A model generated the notes under the pieces. It worked only from the letters and a program-made list of their open reading frames with translations, ran no database searches and was not told the DNA's origin. Positions 26,948 to 36,034 of a DNA stretch of 64,000 nt are shown here, piece after piece; position 1 is the first letter of the stretch, and every line of letters starts with the position of its first letter. Source of the DNA: an uncultured Clostridia bacterium (lineage in GTDB: Bacteria > Bacillota > Clostridia > Oscillospirales > Ruminococcaceae); assembly GCA_947631455.1 (NCBI GenBank), contig CANRLH010000001.1, positions 62,001-126,000 of the forward strand. The letters run 5' to 3'. Position numbers and translations under genes: made by a program.

Positions 26948-29359
26948 ATGCATAAGGATAAAATTAAAAAGCTTATAGCGTGTGCATTAGTAGTTACCAT
27001 GCTTTTACCGGCTGGTACGCTTATGAACGCTTTTGCTGAGGATGACACTGATGCAGACAGCACGGCTTCACAGAATCAGGAGCCAGCTAGCAAAGAAGAG
27101 CAAAAAGAGGCTGAGGATGAGCTTCCGGATAAGATAACAGATGAGCAGGCTCTGAAGGCTTGTAAGTTGGCGGTCAAAGAAGGAGATATCTCGCTTTACT
27201 ACGATGAGGAGACCGCTAGGGTTTGTCTTCTGGACGAGAGAAACGGACAGAAGAATTACTGGTGGAGTTCACCGATAAATACAGAGGCTGATAACACTAT
27301 GTTAGATCCGTCTGCCAGAAATCCGTTTATGAAAACAGCGCAAAGGCAGCAGCTTCAGTCCGGGATCGTAGTTTCTTACGGAAACCGTGAGAGCAGAACT
27401 ACTTCCACGGTATACTCGGGAACTCACACAAAGAGAAGCAGTGCCGCTGACACGACGATAACCGTAAAGGACGATGGACTGTCGATCCAATATAGCTTCA
27501 GCAAAGAAGGGTTTGAGATACCCGTTGAGTATACTCTTACAGACGGAAAGCTTACGGTATCCTGTGACACTTCAAAGATTGAAGAGAAGAAGGCAGAGGA
27601 TGAGGAAAGCGGTCTGGTAATAACGGATATTCAGCTTACCCCGTATTTTGGCTCGGTACCGGAAACAGATGCAAACGGTAAGCCGGTCGAAGGATATATG
27701 ATAATACCGGACGGAACGGGCGCTGTGATAAACTATAACAACGGTAAGGGAAATTACGCAACGGTATATTCTCAGAAGGTTTACGGAAGAAACTATACCA
27801 ATGTTCCGCTACAGGTTCCAAGAACCATGGAGCAGGCATATATGCCTCTCGGAGCGCATGTTTCTGGAAAAAAGGCGCTTGTTGCGATAGCTACTCAGGG
27901 TGATGCGGACTGTTCGATAAACGCGCAGATAAACGGACAGGGAAATCAGACGTACAATTCTCTTTACTACGACTTTGAGGTAAGAGGCTCTGACGACTTT
28001 GAGCTGAGTGGTGAGAATGCGGCACTTAAGGTTTTTGAAAAGGGCAATATAAAATCTGGGACACTTGCAGTTACCTATTATCCTCTTGCAAACGATGATG
28101 AGGTAAACTATGCAGACGTGGCAAAGGTATACCGCGATTACCTTACAGAAAAGACTAAGATGAAGTCAAGGGTAACTCAGGACAACACAAACCTTTACAT
28201 AGACTTTTTCGGTGGCGTAATAAAGGCAAAGTCGATTTTAGGAATCCCGTTTGACCTCCAGACGGAAATAACTACCTTTGAGCAGGCGCAGAAGATACTC
28301 AAAGAGTTGAAGGATGCAGGCGCAAAGGATATAGTAGCGGCGTATAACGACTGGACATCTAAATCGATCGACAGAAAAATTTCAACATCTGCGTCCGCGT
28401 CCGGAACAGTCGGAGGAAACGATGATCTTGAGGAACTTATAAAGTACGGAAACGACAACGGCGTGACTATCTATCCGTCAATGGACAATATGGAAATGGA
28501 AAGCAGTTCATGGGGATATTTCACGTTTACGAGTACGGCGATAAGAGTGTCAAACTCATTCTCAAGACAGCTTAAATACAATCCTGCATTCGGTGCTGAA
28601 TCGGGAGTAGCTCCAGCGCTTCTTACGCCTACGGTATACACAAAGGTATTTGATGAGATGATAGAGAGCTATAAAGATGAGGATCTAAAGAACATAGCGT
28701 TCGGCGGATATTCATCAAAGCTTGTATCAGACTATTCGTCAAGCAATTACTCAAGCAGACAGACGACTCTTGAGACGATCGTTGAGGGATATAAAAAGGC
28801 GGATCAGGAGGTAGGATCTGTGCTTGCGGATCAGGCAAACACATACATTTTGCCGTATGTTGATCATGTAACGAATGTTCCGGTATATTCCAGCGGCTTT
28901 AACATCGTTGATTACGACATCCCTCTTTACCAGATGGTAGTACACGGATATGTACCGTATTCGACAAAAGCGGTAAACGCAAGCTCTAACTCGGATGAGA
29001 CTTTTCTGCTTGCGCTTGCATACGGTTCGGCGATACACTATGATATGATCTACGCAGATTCGTCTGAATTAAATGATACTGACTACAACGATTTGTATTA
29101 CGCAAACTATAAGGGCTGGGTCGATCTTGCCGCTAATCAGTCTGTTGCGGCAGATAAGGTTTTATCAGGTTTAAGCAAGTATGTAATAACAAATTACGAA
29201 TACGATGCTCAGGCAAAGGTTGCCAAGACTACATACGGAACTGAAGACGGTGAAGATAAGGCAACGGTTGAGGTCGATCTTAAGAATTCTACCGTAAAGT
29301 TAGACGGAAAGGAAATTGACGTAAGCAACTGTTTAGAGGAAGGAGGCGATGAAGAATAA
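26948..29359 (+). CDS. Large secreted protein, DUF5696-like
   Basis: 803 residues. Signal peptide 1-31 (MLLPAGTLMNAFA), then an acidic Ser/Glu linker. A beta-rich N-terminal half has TPYFGSVPETDANG, IIPDGTGAVINYNNGKG and YMPLGAHVSGKKALVAIA. The C-terminal half (from about 410) looks like an alpha/beta barrel: IDFFGGVIKAKSILGIPFD, DIVAAYNDWTS, VTIYPSMDNME, VLADQANTYILPYVDH. I match it to the DUF5696 family from memory of this layout; a glycosidase-like barrel is possible but no catalytic pair can be named. ATG with AAGGAGGTAATT. Its stop overlaps the next start by 1 nt. Confidence 0.75.
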   Translation: MHKDKIKKLIACALVVTMLLPAGTLMNAFAEDDTDADSTASQNQEPASKEEQKEAEDELPDKITDEQALKACKLAVKEGDISLYYDEETARVCLLDERNGQKNYWWSSPINTEADNTMLDPSARNPFMKTAQRQQLQSGIVVSYGNRESRTTSTVYSGTHTKRSSAADTTITVKDDGLSIQYSFSKEGFEIPVEYTLTDGKLTVSCDTSKIEEKKAEDEESGLVITDIQLTPYFGSVPETDANGKPVEGYMIIPDGTGAVINYNNGKGNYATVYSQKVYGRNYTNVPLQVPRTMEQAYMPLGAHVSGKKALVAIATQGDADCSINAQINGQGNQTYNSLYYDFEVRGSDDFELSGENAALKVFEKGNIKSGTLAVTYYPLANDDEVNYADVAKVYRDYLTEKTKMKSRVTQDNTNLYIDFFGGVIKAKSILGIPFDLQTEITTFEQAQKILKELKDAGAKDIVAAYNDWTSKSIDRKISTSASASGTVGGNDDLEELIKYGNDNGVTIYPSMDNMEMESSSWGYFTFTSTAIRVSNSFSRQLKYNPAFGAESGVAPALLTPTVYTKVFDEMIESYKDEDLKNIAFGGYSSKLVSDYSSSNYSSRQTTLETIVEGYKKADQEVGSVLADQANTYILPYVDHVTNVPVYSSGFNIVDYDIPLYQMVVHGYVPYSTKAVNASSNSDETFLLALAYGSAIHYDMIYADSSELNDTDYNDLYYANYKGWVDLAANQSVAADKVLSGLSKYVITNYEYDAQAKVAKTTYGTEDGEDKATVEVDLKNSTVKLDGKEIDVSNCLEEGGDEE

Positions 29360-30315
29360 TGAGTACGGCAGTAAAGACCGAAAAGGCGGTAAAGCCGCCA
29401 AAGGAAAAAAGGCAAAAGGGAATGAGGATTCCCTATGAAAGAAGAAAAGCTCTCTACGGATATGCATTTATAGCGATATGGCTTATCGGAGCTATATACT
29501 TCTTTATAATGCCTCTTATTGAATCGCTTATTTATTCTTTCAACCTCACACAGCCGACCAAGGGTTCTATGAACCTTGAGTGGAACGGCATACAGCATTA
29601 CTATGATGCGTTCAGAAAAGACCAGCACTATTCGCAGTATCTGGTTTCGGTGCTGGGAGATACAGCGCTTAAAACACCGCTTATACTTATCTTTTCAATA
29701 TTTGTAGCGGTCATTCTGAACCAGAAGTTCAGAGGAAGGGTATTTGCTCGTGCGGTATTCTTCCTGCCGGTTATCATAGCTACAGGACCTGTTATGGAGA
29801 TCATCAACGGTAACATGTCAACGGGAGGCTATCAGGGAGGTTCGGAGCAGTTCAGTACGCTGTTTGAAACGGATCTGGTCGACCAGCTTCTGGAGTTTTT
29901 GGGAATATACGGAATAAGTGAGTCGCTGACTGAAACGATAACCACGATCACATCAGACATATTTAATCTGGTGTGGAGCTCGGGAATACAGATACTCATA
30001 TTCCTTTCGGCATTGCAAAACATTCCGTTTACCGCAAAAGAGGCGGCGCAGATGGAGGGCGCTACCGCATGGGAGTACTTCTGGAAGATAACTATTCCAT
30101 ACATAAGCCCGATGATACTTGCTGCACTGGTATATACGGTTGTCGATTCGTTCGTTGACCCATCCAACCAGGTTATGAAGCTTATCATGACTCAGGAAAG
30201 CTCATGGAACTACGGATATATGGCTGCAATGGCATGGGCATATTTCGCCATAGTAGGATTGGCGCTTGGACTTATAGCGGCACTGATAAGCAAGCATGTT
30301 TACTACGAAGTATAA
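29359..30315 (+). CDS. Sugar ABC importer permease, MalF type (pair 2)
   Basis: 318 residues, six membrane segments preceded by a basic N-terminus (KPPKEKRQKGMRIP). EAA motif KEAAQMEGATAWEYFWKITIP. It has an unusually long periplasmic-side loop (about 155-200). ATG overlaps the stop of the DUF5696-like gene. Second MalF-like subunit in the operon, so two importers or one heterotetramer are possible. Confidence 0.92.
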   Translation: MSTAVKTEKAVKPPKEKRQKGMRIPYERRKALYGYAFIAIWLIGAIYFFIMPLIESLIYSFNLTQPTKGSMNLEWNGIQHYYDAFRKDQHYSQYLVSVLGDTALKTPLILIFSIFVAVILNQKFRGRVFARAVFFLPVIIATGPVMEIINGNMSTGGYQGGSEQFSTLFETDLVDQLLEFLGIYGISESLTETITTITSDIFNLVWSSGIQILIFLSALQNIPFTAKEAAQMEGATAWEYFWKITIPYISPMILAALVYTVVDSFVDPSNQVMKLIMTQESSWNYGYMAAMAWAYFAIVGLALGLIAALISKHVYYEV

Positions 30316-30327
30316 GGGGGGATAGAC

Positions 30328-31377
30328 TTGGCAACTAAGAAAGAAGAAAAAATCTTTGCAAAGGAAATGAAAGCTGCAAAGAAAGCAAAGAAAAAGGAAA
30401 TGAAAAAGCTTGGCATTAAGCCAAATCTTACCCCTGAGCAGATCAGATATAACAGAAACAAAGCAATATTGTCGACAGTATGGCCGATATTCAGATTTTT
30501 GATTCTGTTTGGATTGTGCTTCATCATATTATACCCGCTGATATTTATGATAACGACATCATTCAGACCTAACGAACAGATGAACGACCCATCGATCATT
30601 TGGATCCCCAAGTCATTAACTCTTGATAATATCAAAGAGACTTGGCAAACTATGAAGTTCGGCTCAACCGCGCTGAATACAATAAAGCTTAATCTTATAG
30701 CGTCGATAATTCAGGTGGGAACCTGTGCACTTACAGGTTACGGATTTGCCCGCTTCAAGTTTAAGGGCAAAGGCCTGCTATTTGTGATAGTTATACTTAT
30801 GATTATCGTACCTCCGCAGATCACAACAATTCCTATGTATTTAAAGTTTACATACTTTAACCCGCTTGGAATATTCAGTATGTTTAACGGAGGAGAGGGA
30901 CTTCACCTTATAGACACAGGCTGGACGCTTTATCTTCCTGCTTTGTTTGCAAACGGAATCAAAGCAGGACTGTTCATCTTCCTGTTCAGGCAGTTCTTCA
31001 AAGGGCTTCCCAAGGAGCTCGAGGACGCCGCATATCTTGACGGATGCGGTCCGTTTAAGACATTCCTTATCGTAATGGTGCCAAATGCAGCGTCGTCGTT
31101 TTTGACCGTATTCCTGTTCTCAATAGTATGGTACTGGAACGACTATTATATGACATCCTCGTTCTTAAACGACAGCGCAACGGTAGGCCTTCAGCTTCAG
31201 AACTTAAGTTCAACTCTTGCGGCAGATCTGTTCAACAATCAGGCAGTCGGCCCAAGACAGCTTATCGTATGGCTTGAATCCGGATGTATTCTTGCAATTT
31301 CGCCGATACTCATTATGTATATCTTCTTACAGAAATACTTCACTGAAGGTATCGAGCGTTCTGGCCTTACAGGATAA
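30328..31377 (+). CDS. Sugar ABC importer permease, MalG type (pair 2)
   Basis: 349 residues with a Lys-rich cytosolic N-terminal tail (about 50 residues) and six membrane segments. EAA motif EDAAYLDGCGPFKTFLIVMVP. TTG start with AAGGGGGGATAGAC. Last gene of the operon; a terminator follows 12 nt later. Confidence 0.92.
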   Translation: MATKKEEKIFAKEMKAAKKAKKKEMKKLGIKPNLTPEQIRYNRNKAILSTVWPIFRFLILFGLCFIILYPLIFMITTSFRPNEQMNDPSIIWIPKSLTLDNIKETWQTMKFGSTALNTIKLNLIASIIQVGTCALTGYGFARFKFKGKGLLFVIVILMIIVPPQITTIPMYLKFTYFNPLGIFSMFNGGEGLHLIDTGWTLYLPALFANGIKAGLFIFLFRQFFKGLPKELEDAAYLDGCGPFKTFLIVMVPNAASSFLTVFLFSIVWYWNDYYMTSSFLNDSATVGLQLQNLSSTLAADLFNNQAVGPRQLIVWLESGCILAISPILIMYIFLQKYFTEGIERSGLTG

Positions 31378-31388
31378 AACCAAATACC

Positions 31389-31427
31389 AAGATACCCCTG
31401 TCTTGATCGGCGGAGGGTATCTTTTTG
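31389..31427 (+). terminator. Terminator of the transporter operon
   Basis: AAGATACCC / GGGTATCTT stem with a loop of about 18 nt followed by TTTTTGTTTT. Confidence 0.82.
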
Positions 31428-31539
31428 TTTTAACAAAAGTGCTTTTTCATTCTAGCTAAATAGCGTTCCTAATCAATCGCTGCTGCCTTTTAGCTTTCTG
31501 TTATAGTGGAAAATGAATGAAAATTTAATATGTATGGTG

Positions 31540-31568
31540 TTGCAAAAGGACTTGTGTTTTGATATAAT
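31540..31568 (+). promoter_or_regulatory. Sigma-A promoter of the GH95 gene
   Basis: TTGCAA (31540-31545), 17-bp spacer, TATAAT (31563-31568), about 33 nt before the start codon. Confidence 0.8.
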
Positions 31569-31600
31569 TAAAAAAGCATCTAATGAAAGGTCAGATAAGC

Positions 31601-33883
31601 ATGAACGATTCTACTGTTTTGTGGTATAAACAGCCTGCCGAAAACTGGGACGAGGCGCTTCCTATCGGAAACGGAAGACTGGGCGCAATGGTTTTTGGTG
31701 GCGTACATAAAGAGAGATATCAGCTAAACGAGGACTCCGTGTGGTCGGGAGGGCCAAGGCAGCGAAACAACAAAAGTGCTATTAAGAATCTTGATAGAGT
31801 GCGTACACTTATCAAGGAGGAGAAGATACCGCAAGCTGAAAAGCTAATTTTAAAGGCTTTTTGCGGAACTCCGGTGAATCAGCGTCACTATATGCCGCTT
31901 GGGGACTTGGAAATCGAGCAGTCTTTTGAGCCGGACGAAGAGGTAAGAGACTATGTAAGAGCGCTTGATGTTGAGAACGCCGTTTTGAGCGTGTCTTTCA
32001 AGATAGGTGATATTGAGTACAAAAGGGAGTGCATCGCCTCATATCCTGATGAAGTCATGGCGGTAAAATACTGTGCGAGCAAAGGCGAATCTGTAAACTT
32101 GCGAATCAATATCGACGGTAGAGACGATTACTTTGACGACAACTCGCCTGTGTCTGAGGATATGATTTTGTACCGTGGCGGAAGCGGAGGAGAGGATGGA
32201 ATCAACTTTGCAAGCGTCATAAAGGTTATTCCATCCGGTGGAAGTGTGCATAGCATTGGAAGCAGCTTAGTGGCACAAGGATGCGATGAGGTTGTGGTGC
32301 TTATCTGTGCTCAGACAAGTTATAGATATCCGGATTACAGAGAAAAGGCATTTTTTGACATAGAAAATCTTGTGGGAAAAAGCTTTGAAAGAATAAAAAA
32401 AGATCATATTGCCGATTATAGGCGGTATTACGACAGAATGAGCCTTACGCTTAACGGCAACAGCTCTGAAAGCCTGCCGACAGATAAGCGGCTTGAAAGG
32501 GTAAGACAGAAGGGAAAGGCTGATAATAAACTTTTTGAGCTTTATCTTAATTTCGGCAGGTACTTAATGATTTCGGGAAGCCGAAAGGGAAGCTTACCTC
32601 TGAATCTTCAGGGGATATGGAACAAGGATATGTGGCCTGCGTGGGGCAGTCGCTTTACGATAAATATAAATACTCAGATGAACTACTGGCCGGCGGAGGT
32701 ATGCAATCTTTCGGAACTTCACACACCATTGTTTGATCTGATTGAAAAAATGCGTCCTAACGGAAGACTTACCGCAAGGGAGATGTATAACTGCGGCGGC
32801 TTTGTTGCGCATCACAACACAGACCTCTGGGGCGATACTGCACCTCAGGACTTGTGGCTTCCGGCAACCTCCTGGCCGATGGGAGCGGCATGGCTCTGTC
32901 TGCATATATGGGAGCATTATAAGTTTACGCAGGATAAAGAATTTTTGGATAAGAAATACGATACGCTAAAGGAGGCGGCGGAGTTTTTTGTCGATTATCT
33001 GATAGAAAATGATGATGGCAAGCTTGTCACTTGTCCGTCGACGTCTCCTGAGAATACATATATTACAAGGTCCGGCACAAAGGGCTCTGTCTGCATAGGA
33101 CCTTCGATGGACAGCCAGATCCTGTATGAGCTTTTTACTGCTGTTATAGAGGCCGGAAAAATTCTCGGCAGGGGTGAAGTATTTGGCAAAAAGCTTTGCG
33201 AGATGAGATCCTTGCTTCCTGCGCCGGAGATAGGAAAATACGGACAGATAAAGGAGTGGGCGGAGGACTACGATGAGGAGGAACCCGGCCACCGCCATAT
33301 TTCTCAGCTTTTTGCGCTGTACCCTGCTGATATGATATCGGTGAGAAAAACGCCTGAGCTTGCCAAGGCAGCAAGAGCTACGATTTTAAGAAGGCTTTCG
33401 CATGGTGGCGGTCACACCGGCTGGAGCAGAGCTTGGATAACCAATATGTGGGCAAGGCTGTTTGACGGCGAAAAGGTTTATGAAAATCTCGTTGCGCTTT
33501 TGAGTTACTCCACAAATCCGAATATGTTTGACAGCCATCCGCCATTTCAGATAGACGGAAACTTCGGCGGAGCTGCTGCAATAGTTGAAGCTCTTGTTCA
33601 GAGCGAAAACGATGAGCTGATTCTTCTCCCTGCAAGGCCTGAGGAATGGCACGAGGGGGAAGTAAAAGGTGTGCTTGCACGGGGCGGTTTTGAGGTCAGC
33701 TTTAAATTCTGCGGCGACAGCGTAAGCGCAGAAATTATTTCAAAGGCGGGAAATGTTCTCAAAATTGCGGCACCGGAAAGCGCACGGATCGAGACTTCGC
33801 TTGGAGCTGAGGTAAAGGAATACACTGACAAAGCGTTTGTCATTATGACTGAGAAAGGCGCGAGGGTAAAGATAAAATACTGA
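31601..33883 (+). CDS. Glycoside hydrolase family 95 (alpha-L-fucosidase type)
   Basis: 760-residue enzyme; family members release alpha-1,2-fucose (some alpha-L-galactose) by inversion. Family blocks: WYKQPAENWDEALPIGNGRL with MVFGG at the N-terminus, YQLNEDSVWSGGP, LQGIWN, INTQMNYWPAEVCNLSE, HHNTDLWGDTAP and the C-terminal NPNMFDSHPPFQIDGNFGG with LLPARP. There is no signal peptide, so it is cytosolic and would act on imported oligosaccharides. ATG at 31601 has AAAGG ten bases upstream; the ATG at 31583 lies too near the predicted transcript start. It directly follows the importer operon but has its own promoter. Confidence 0.95.
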   Translation: MNDSTVLWYKQPAENWDEALPIGNGRLGAMVFGGVHKERYQLNEDSVWSGGPRQRNNKSAIKNLDRVRTLIKEEKIPQAEKLILKAFCGTPVNQRHYMPLGDLEIEQSFEPDEEVRDYVRALDVENAVLSVSFKIGDIEYKRECIASYPDEVMAVKYCASKGESVNLRINIDGRDDYFDDNSPVSEDMILYRGGSGGEDGINFASVIKVIPSGGSVHSIGSSLVAQGCDEVVVLICAQTSYRYPDYREKAFFDIENLVGKSFERIKKDHIADYRRYYDRMSLTLNGNSSESLPTDKRLERVRQKGKADNKLFELYLNFGRYLMISGSRKGSLPLNLQGIWNKDMWPAWGSRFTININTQMNYWPAEVCNLSELHTPLFDLIEKMRPNGRLTAREMYNCGGFVAHHNTDLWGDTAPQDLWLPATSWPMGAAWLCLHIWEHYKFTQDKEFLDKKYDTLKEAAEFFVDYLIENDDGKLVTCPSTSPENTYITRSGTKGSVCIGPSMDSQILYELFTAVIEAGKILGRGEVFGKKLCEMRSLLPAPEIGKYGQIKEWAEDYDEEEPGHRHISQLFALYPADMISVRKTPELAKAARATILRRLSHGGGHTGWSRAWITNMWARLFDGEKVYENLVALLSYSTNPNMFDSHPPFQIDGNFGGAAAIVEALVQSENDELILLPARPEEWHEGEVKGVLARGGFEVSFKFCGDSVSAEIISKAGNVLKIAAPESARIETSLGAEVKEYTDKAFVIMTEKGARVKIKY

Positions 33884-33894
33884 TGAGAAAGATC

Positions 33895-33924
33895 AAAGGG
33901 ACGGCAAAAAGCCGTCCCTTTTAA
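33895..33924. terminator. Bidirectional terminator
   Basis: AAAGGGACGGC-AAAAA-GCCGTCCCTTT, a perfect 11-bp stem, between the convergent GH95 and phosphoesterase genes. Confidence 0.9.
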
Positions 33925-33951
33925 CGTTTATAGAGAAATTTGCATATATTA

Positions 33952-34428
33952 TCATAGGTCGATATGGCAGATATCGATCCCCCTTTCGGTTATATCAATC
34001 GATGCAAATGACGGCCCTTTACCGTCACGGGGAATAGCGGCGCTTCCGGGATTTAAAAAGTGAATGCCGTTTTCAAATTTGTAAAAGCGCTCATGCGTGT
34101 GGCCGAAAAGAACAATATCAGCCTTACGTTCTCTGGCGAGATAGTAAAGAGAGTCTATTGAATGACGGACGTTGTAACGGTGTCCGTGAGTAAAAACGAC
34201 TTTTTTACCATCGACAACAAACTCGCCGACGGCAGGAAGGCTTGAATAGTAATCACAGTTTCCCGGAACGGCAATAAAGCTTTTATCGTAAAACTGTTTG
34301 CTGACGATATTATAATCATTCTCGCCGTCGCCTAAAAAAACAAAAATGTCTGCGTTTAGATTTCTTTTGACAATGTCTTCAGCCGCAGAGGTGAGACCGT
34401 GAGTGTCCGAAAAAACAATAATTCTCAT
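33952..34428 (-). CDS. YfcE/MJ0936-type metallophosphoesterase
   Basis: 158-residue single-domain phosphodiesterase with all metal motifs: DTHG, GDGEND, GNCD, THGH and GHTHE. ATG at 34428 has GGGGGC nine bases upstream and starts directly with the first strand (MRIIVFSDTHG); the in-frame ATG at 34464 adds an unlikely tail. Members hydrolyse model phosphodiesters; the natural substrate is unknown. In many Firmicutes it neighbours rph/rdgB, but not here. Confidence 0.9.
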   Translation of the reverse strand: MRIIVFSDTHGLTSAAEDIVKRNLNADIFVFLGDGENDYNIVSKQFYDKSFIAVPGNCDYYSSLPAVGEFVVDGKKVVFTHGHRYNVRHSIDSLYYLARERKADIVLFGHTHERFYKFENGIHFLNPGSAAIPRDGKGPSFASIDITERGIDICHIDL

Positions 34429-34484
34429 AGAAAAATTGCCCCCGCAATAATTAAAGTTTACCACTGTATGTGATATTTAAATCA

Positions 34485-34513
34485 ATTATATCATATGATT
34501 AGAATAAATACAA
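34485..34513 (-). promoter_or_regulatory. Promoter of the YfcE-type gene
   Basis: Minus strand TTGTAT (34513-34508), 17-bp spacer, TATAAT (34490-34485). Confidence 0.7.
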
Positions 34514-34536
34514 GTATAGTTTAGGGAGGAATACGT

Positions 34537-34773
34537 ATGAAACTGAATGAAAAACAGCTTGCTTCGCTGTTGAGTGTTGCTTCAAAAAAGCTCGGAACGA
34601 CACCAGAAACACTTAAGCATCAGATGGAAAGCGGAGCGTTTGACAAGGCGCTCGGCAGTATGAACCGCACCGATGCGGAGAGACTTAAGCAGGCCCTTTC
34701 AAATCCGAAAATCGCTGAGAAAATTCTTTCAACTCCTCAGGCACAGGAGATATATAAAAAAATAGCAAAATAA
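34537..34773 (+). CDS. Small helical protein of unknown function (78 aa)
   Basis: Not recognised. Entirely helical-looking, charged, with no signal peptide or Cys (MKLNEKQLASLLSVASKKLG, then PQAQEIYKKIAK). ATG behind TTTAGGGAGGAATACGT, a strong ribosome site. First of three short genes spaced 22 nt and then overlapping. Proximity suggests a joint role. Confidence 0.72.
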   Translation: MKLNEKQLASLLSVASKKLGTTPETLKHQMESGAFDKALGSMNRTDAERLKQALSNPKIAEKILSTPQAQEIYKKIAK

Positions 34774-34795
34774 CATATATAAGTGGTGAAAGGCG

Positions 34796-35230
34796 GTGAT
34801 CGAGACGGACGATCTGATGGCAAAATTAAATGAGGTTCTCAACGACGAAGAGAGCATGAAGCAGATAAAGGAGCTAGCTTCAATGTTGGGTACGGAAGGA
34901 AGCGATAAATCCGACTCTGAGCCGCTTGACATCTCAAAACTTTTAGGCGTAAGTGACAGCTCACCTGACGAGGAACAGCCGCCGAAGAGCGAAAACAAAA
35001 ATCCCTTGGGCGGCATTGATGTGACAAAGCTTGTGCAGCTTAGGGGAATGATGGAGAAAAGCACAAAGAGCGATAAAAACATTGCGTTGCTGCTTGCGCT
35101 AAAGCCACTTTTAAAGGAAGAAAAGCAGGCAAAGGTCGATAGCATAATCAAAATTTTTAAGTTGCTTACAATATTGCCGATCTTGCGCGAAAGCGGTATT
35201 TTAGGGGGTGACTTTCTTGGCATCCTCTGA
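34796..35230 (+). CDS. Small protein of unknown function (144 aa)
   Basis: Not recognised. Acidic helical N-terminus (MAKLNEVLNDEESMKQIKEL), a low-complexity Ser/Asp/Pro middle (about 38-72), and a more hydrophobic C-terminus with NIALLLALKPLLKEEKQAK and LLTILPILRESGILGG. GTG start at 34796 after GGTGAAAGGCG. Its last 14 nt overlap the next gene. The pattern N-terminal helix, flexible linker, hydrophobic helix hints at a membrane-associated or assembling protein. Confidence 0.68.
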   Translation: MIETDDLMAKLNEVLNDEESMKQIKELASMLGTEGSDKSDSEPLDISKLLGVSDSSPDEEQPPKSENKNPLGGIDVTKLVQLRGMMEKSTKSDKNIALLLALKPLLKEEKQAKVDSIIKIFKLLTILPILRESGILGGDFLGIL

Positions 35231-35588
35231 AGAGTTTTCGTCTTTAAGGGAAGAAGCGCTTCGTCGTATGCGTCAGATGCATTCGGCTTCGCATTCAAGC
35301 AGGCCGCCGGCTGAGGCTTCCCCGCCGCAGGCAGTATATTCACCTCCAGTTTCTCCCCCGCCGCCTCCGCCTGAGGTACATAAGGATCCGGGGCGCAGTA
35401 AGGCGTCACCGTTCAGTGAGTTTCTCGGCTCGCTTGCAGGGATCGGGGGACAAAGAGAAAGCAGATCACTGTTTGACGAGCTGAACATTGATGAAGAAAA
35501 GGCGATAATCGGTGTACTTATTTACGTGCTTTACAAAAACGGAGCGGATATAAAGCTGATGCTGGCACTTGGATATCTGCTTATATAA
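35217..35588 (+). CDS. Proline-rich small protein of unknown function
   Basis: 123 residues: charged N-terminal helix, a proline-rich linker (about 30-55, including a run of seven prolines), then LFDELNIDEEKAIIGVLIYV and ADIKLMLALGYLLI at the C-terminus, which parallels the hydrophobic C-terminus of the preceding protein. TTG start at 35217, preceded by GGGGGTGACTTTC; a GTG at 35208 is too close to its ribosome site. Translationally coupled to the gene before it. Function unknown. Confidence 0.66.
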   Translation: MASSEEFSSLREEALRRMRQMHSASHSSRPPAEASPPQAVYSPPVSPPPPPPEVHKDPGRSKASPFSEFLGSLAGIGGQRESRSLFDELNIDEEKAIIGVLIYVLYKNGADIKLMLALGYLLI

Positions 35589-35605
35589 ATTAAATGAGCT
35601 ATGTT

Positions 35606-35640
35606 GGCGCCCTCGGGAAAACCGGGGGCGTTATTTGTGT
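35606..35640 (+). terminator. Terminator of the three-gene small-protein unit
   Basis: CGCCCtCGG-GAAAA-CCGgGGGCG stem followed by TTATTTG. It reaches the 3' end of the convergent XRE gene. Confidence 0.7.
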
Positions 35641-35852
35641 ATTTTTCTTTTTTTGTCAGTTAGATTAGTGATAAAGTCCAGACTTACGTTATAGTATTTC
35701 GCAAGGATTATAAGTTTATGCAAAGGTATTTCCCGTATGCCCATTTCATACTCACTGTAAACCTGCTGAGTAGTACCGATTATTTTTGCAACCTCACGTT
35801 GTTTCAAATCATTATCCTCACGCAAATCACGTAATCTGCTATAATGATACAC
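35631..35852 (-). CDS. XRE-family helix-turn-helix regulator
   Basis: 73-residue single-domain DNA-binding protein of the Cro/CI type: LRDLREDNDLKQREVAKIIG, then TTQQVYSEYEMGIREIPLHK and LAKYYNVSLDFITNLTD. GTG start at 35852 behind GGCAGGTGAAAATTT. Faces away from the two-component genes; their 180-nt shared upstream region could hold its operator. The target is not evident. Confidence 0.88.
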   Translation of the reverse strand: MYHYSRLRDLREDNDLKQREVAKIIGTTQQVYSEYEMGIREIPLHKLIILAKYYNVSLDFITNLTDKKRKIHK

Positions 35853-35971
35853 AAATTTTCACCTGCCCAATTTTTTAACAATTATATCACACTGAAAATA
35901 TGATAAACTCTCTTTACACTAAAATTCATGTAAAACGATTGCTTATAGTCATGTTGCATAAAAAATACCAC

Positions 35972-36000
35972 TTGACAATGAAAAAATTATGTAGTATTAT
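35972..36000 (+). promoter_or_regulatory. Sigma-A promoter of the two-component genes
   Basis: TTGACA (35972-35977), 17-bp spacer, TATTAT (35995-36000), 34 nt before the regulator start. Confidence 0.83.
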
Positions 36001-36034
36001 TTGCATGAACACTTAATCTGGAGGATATTTTAAA

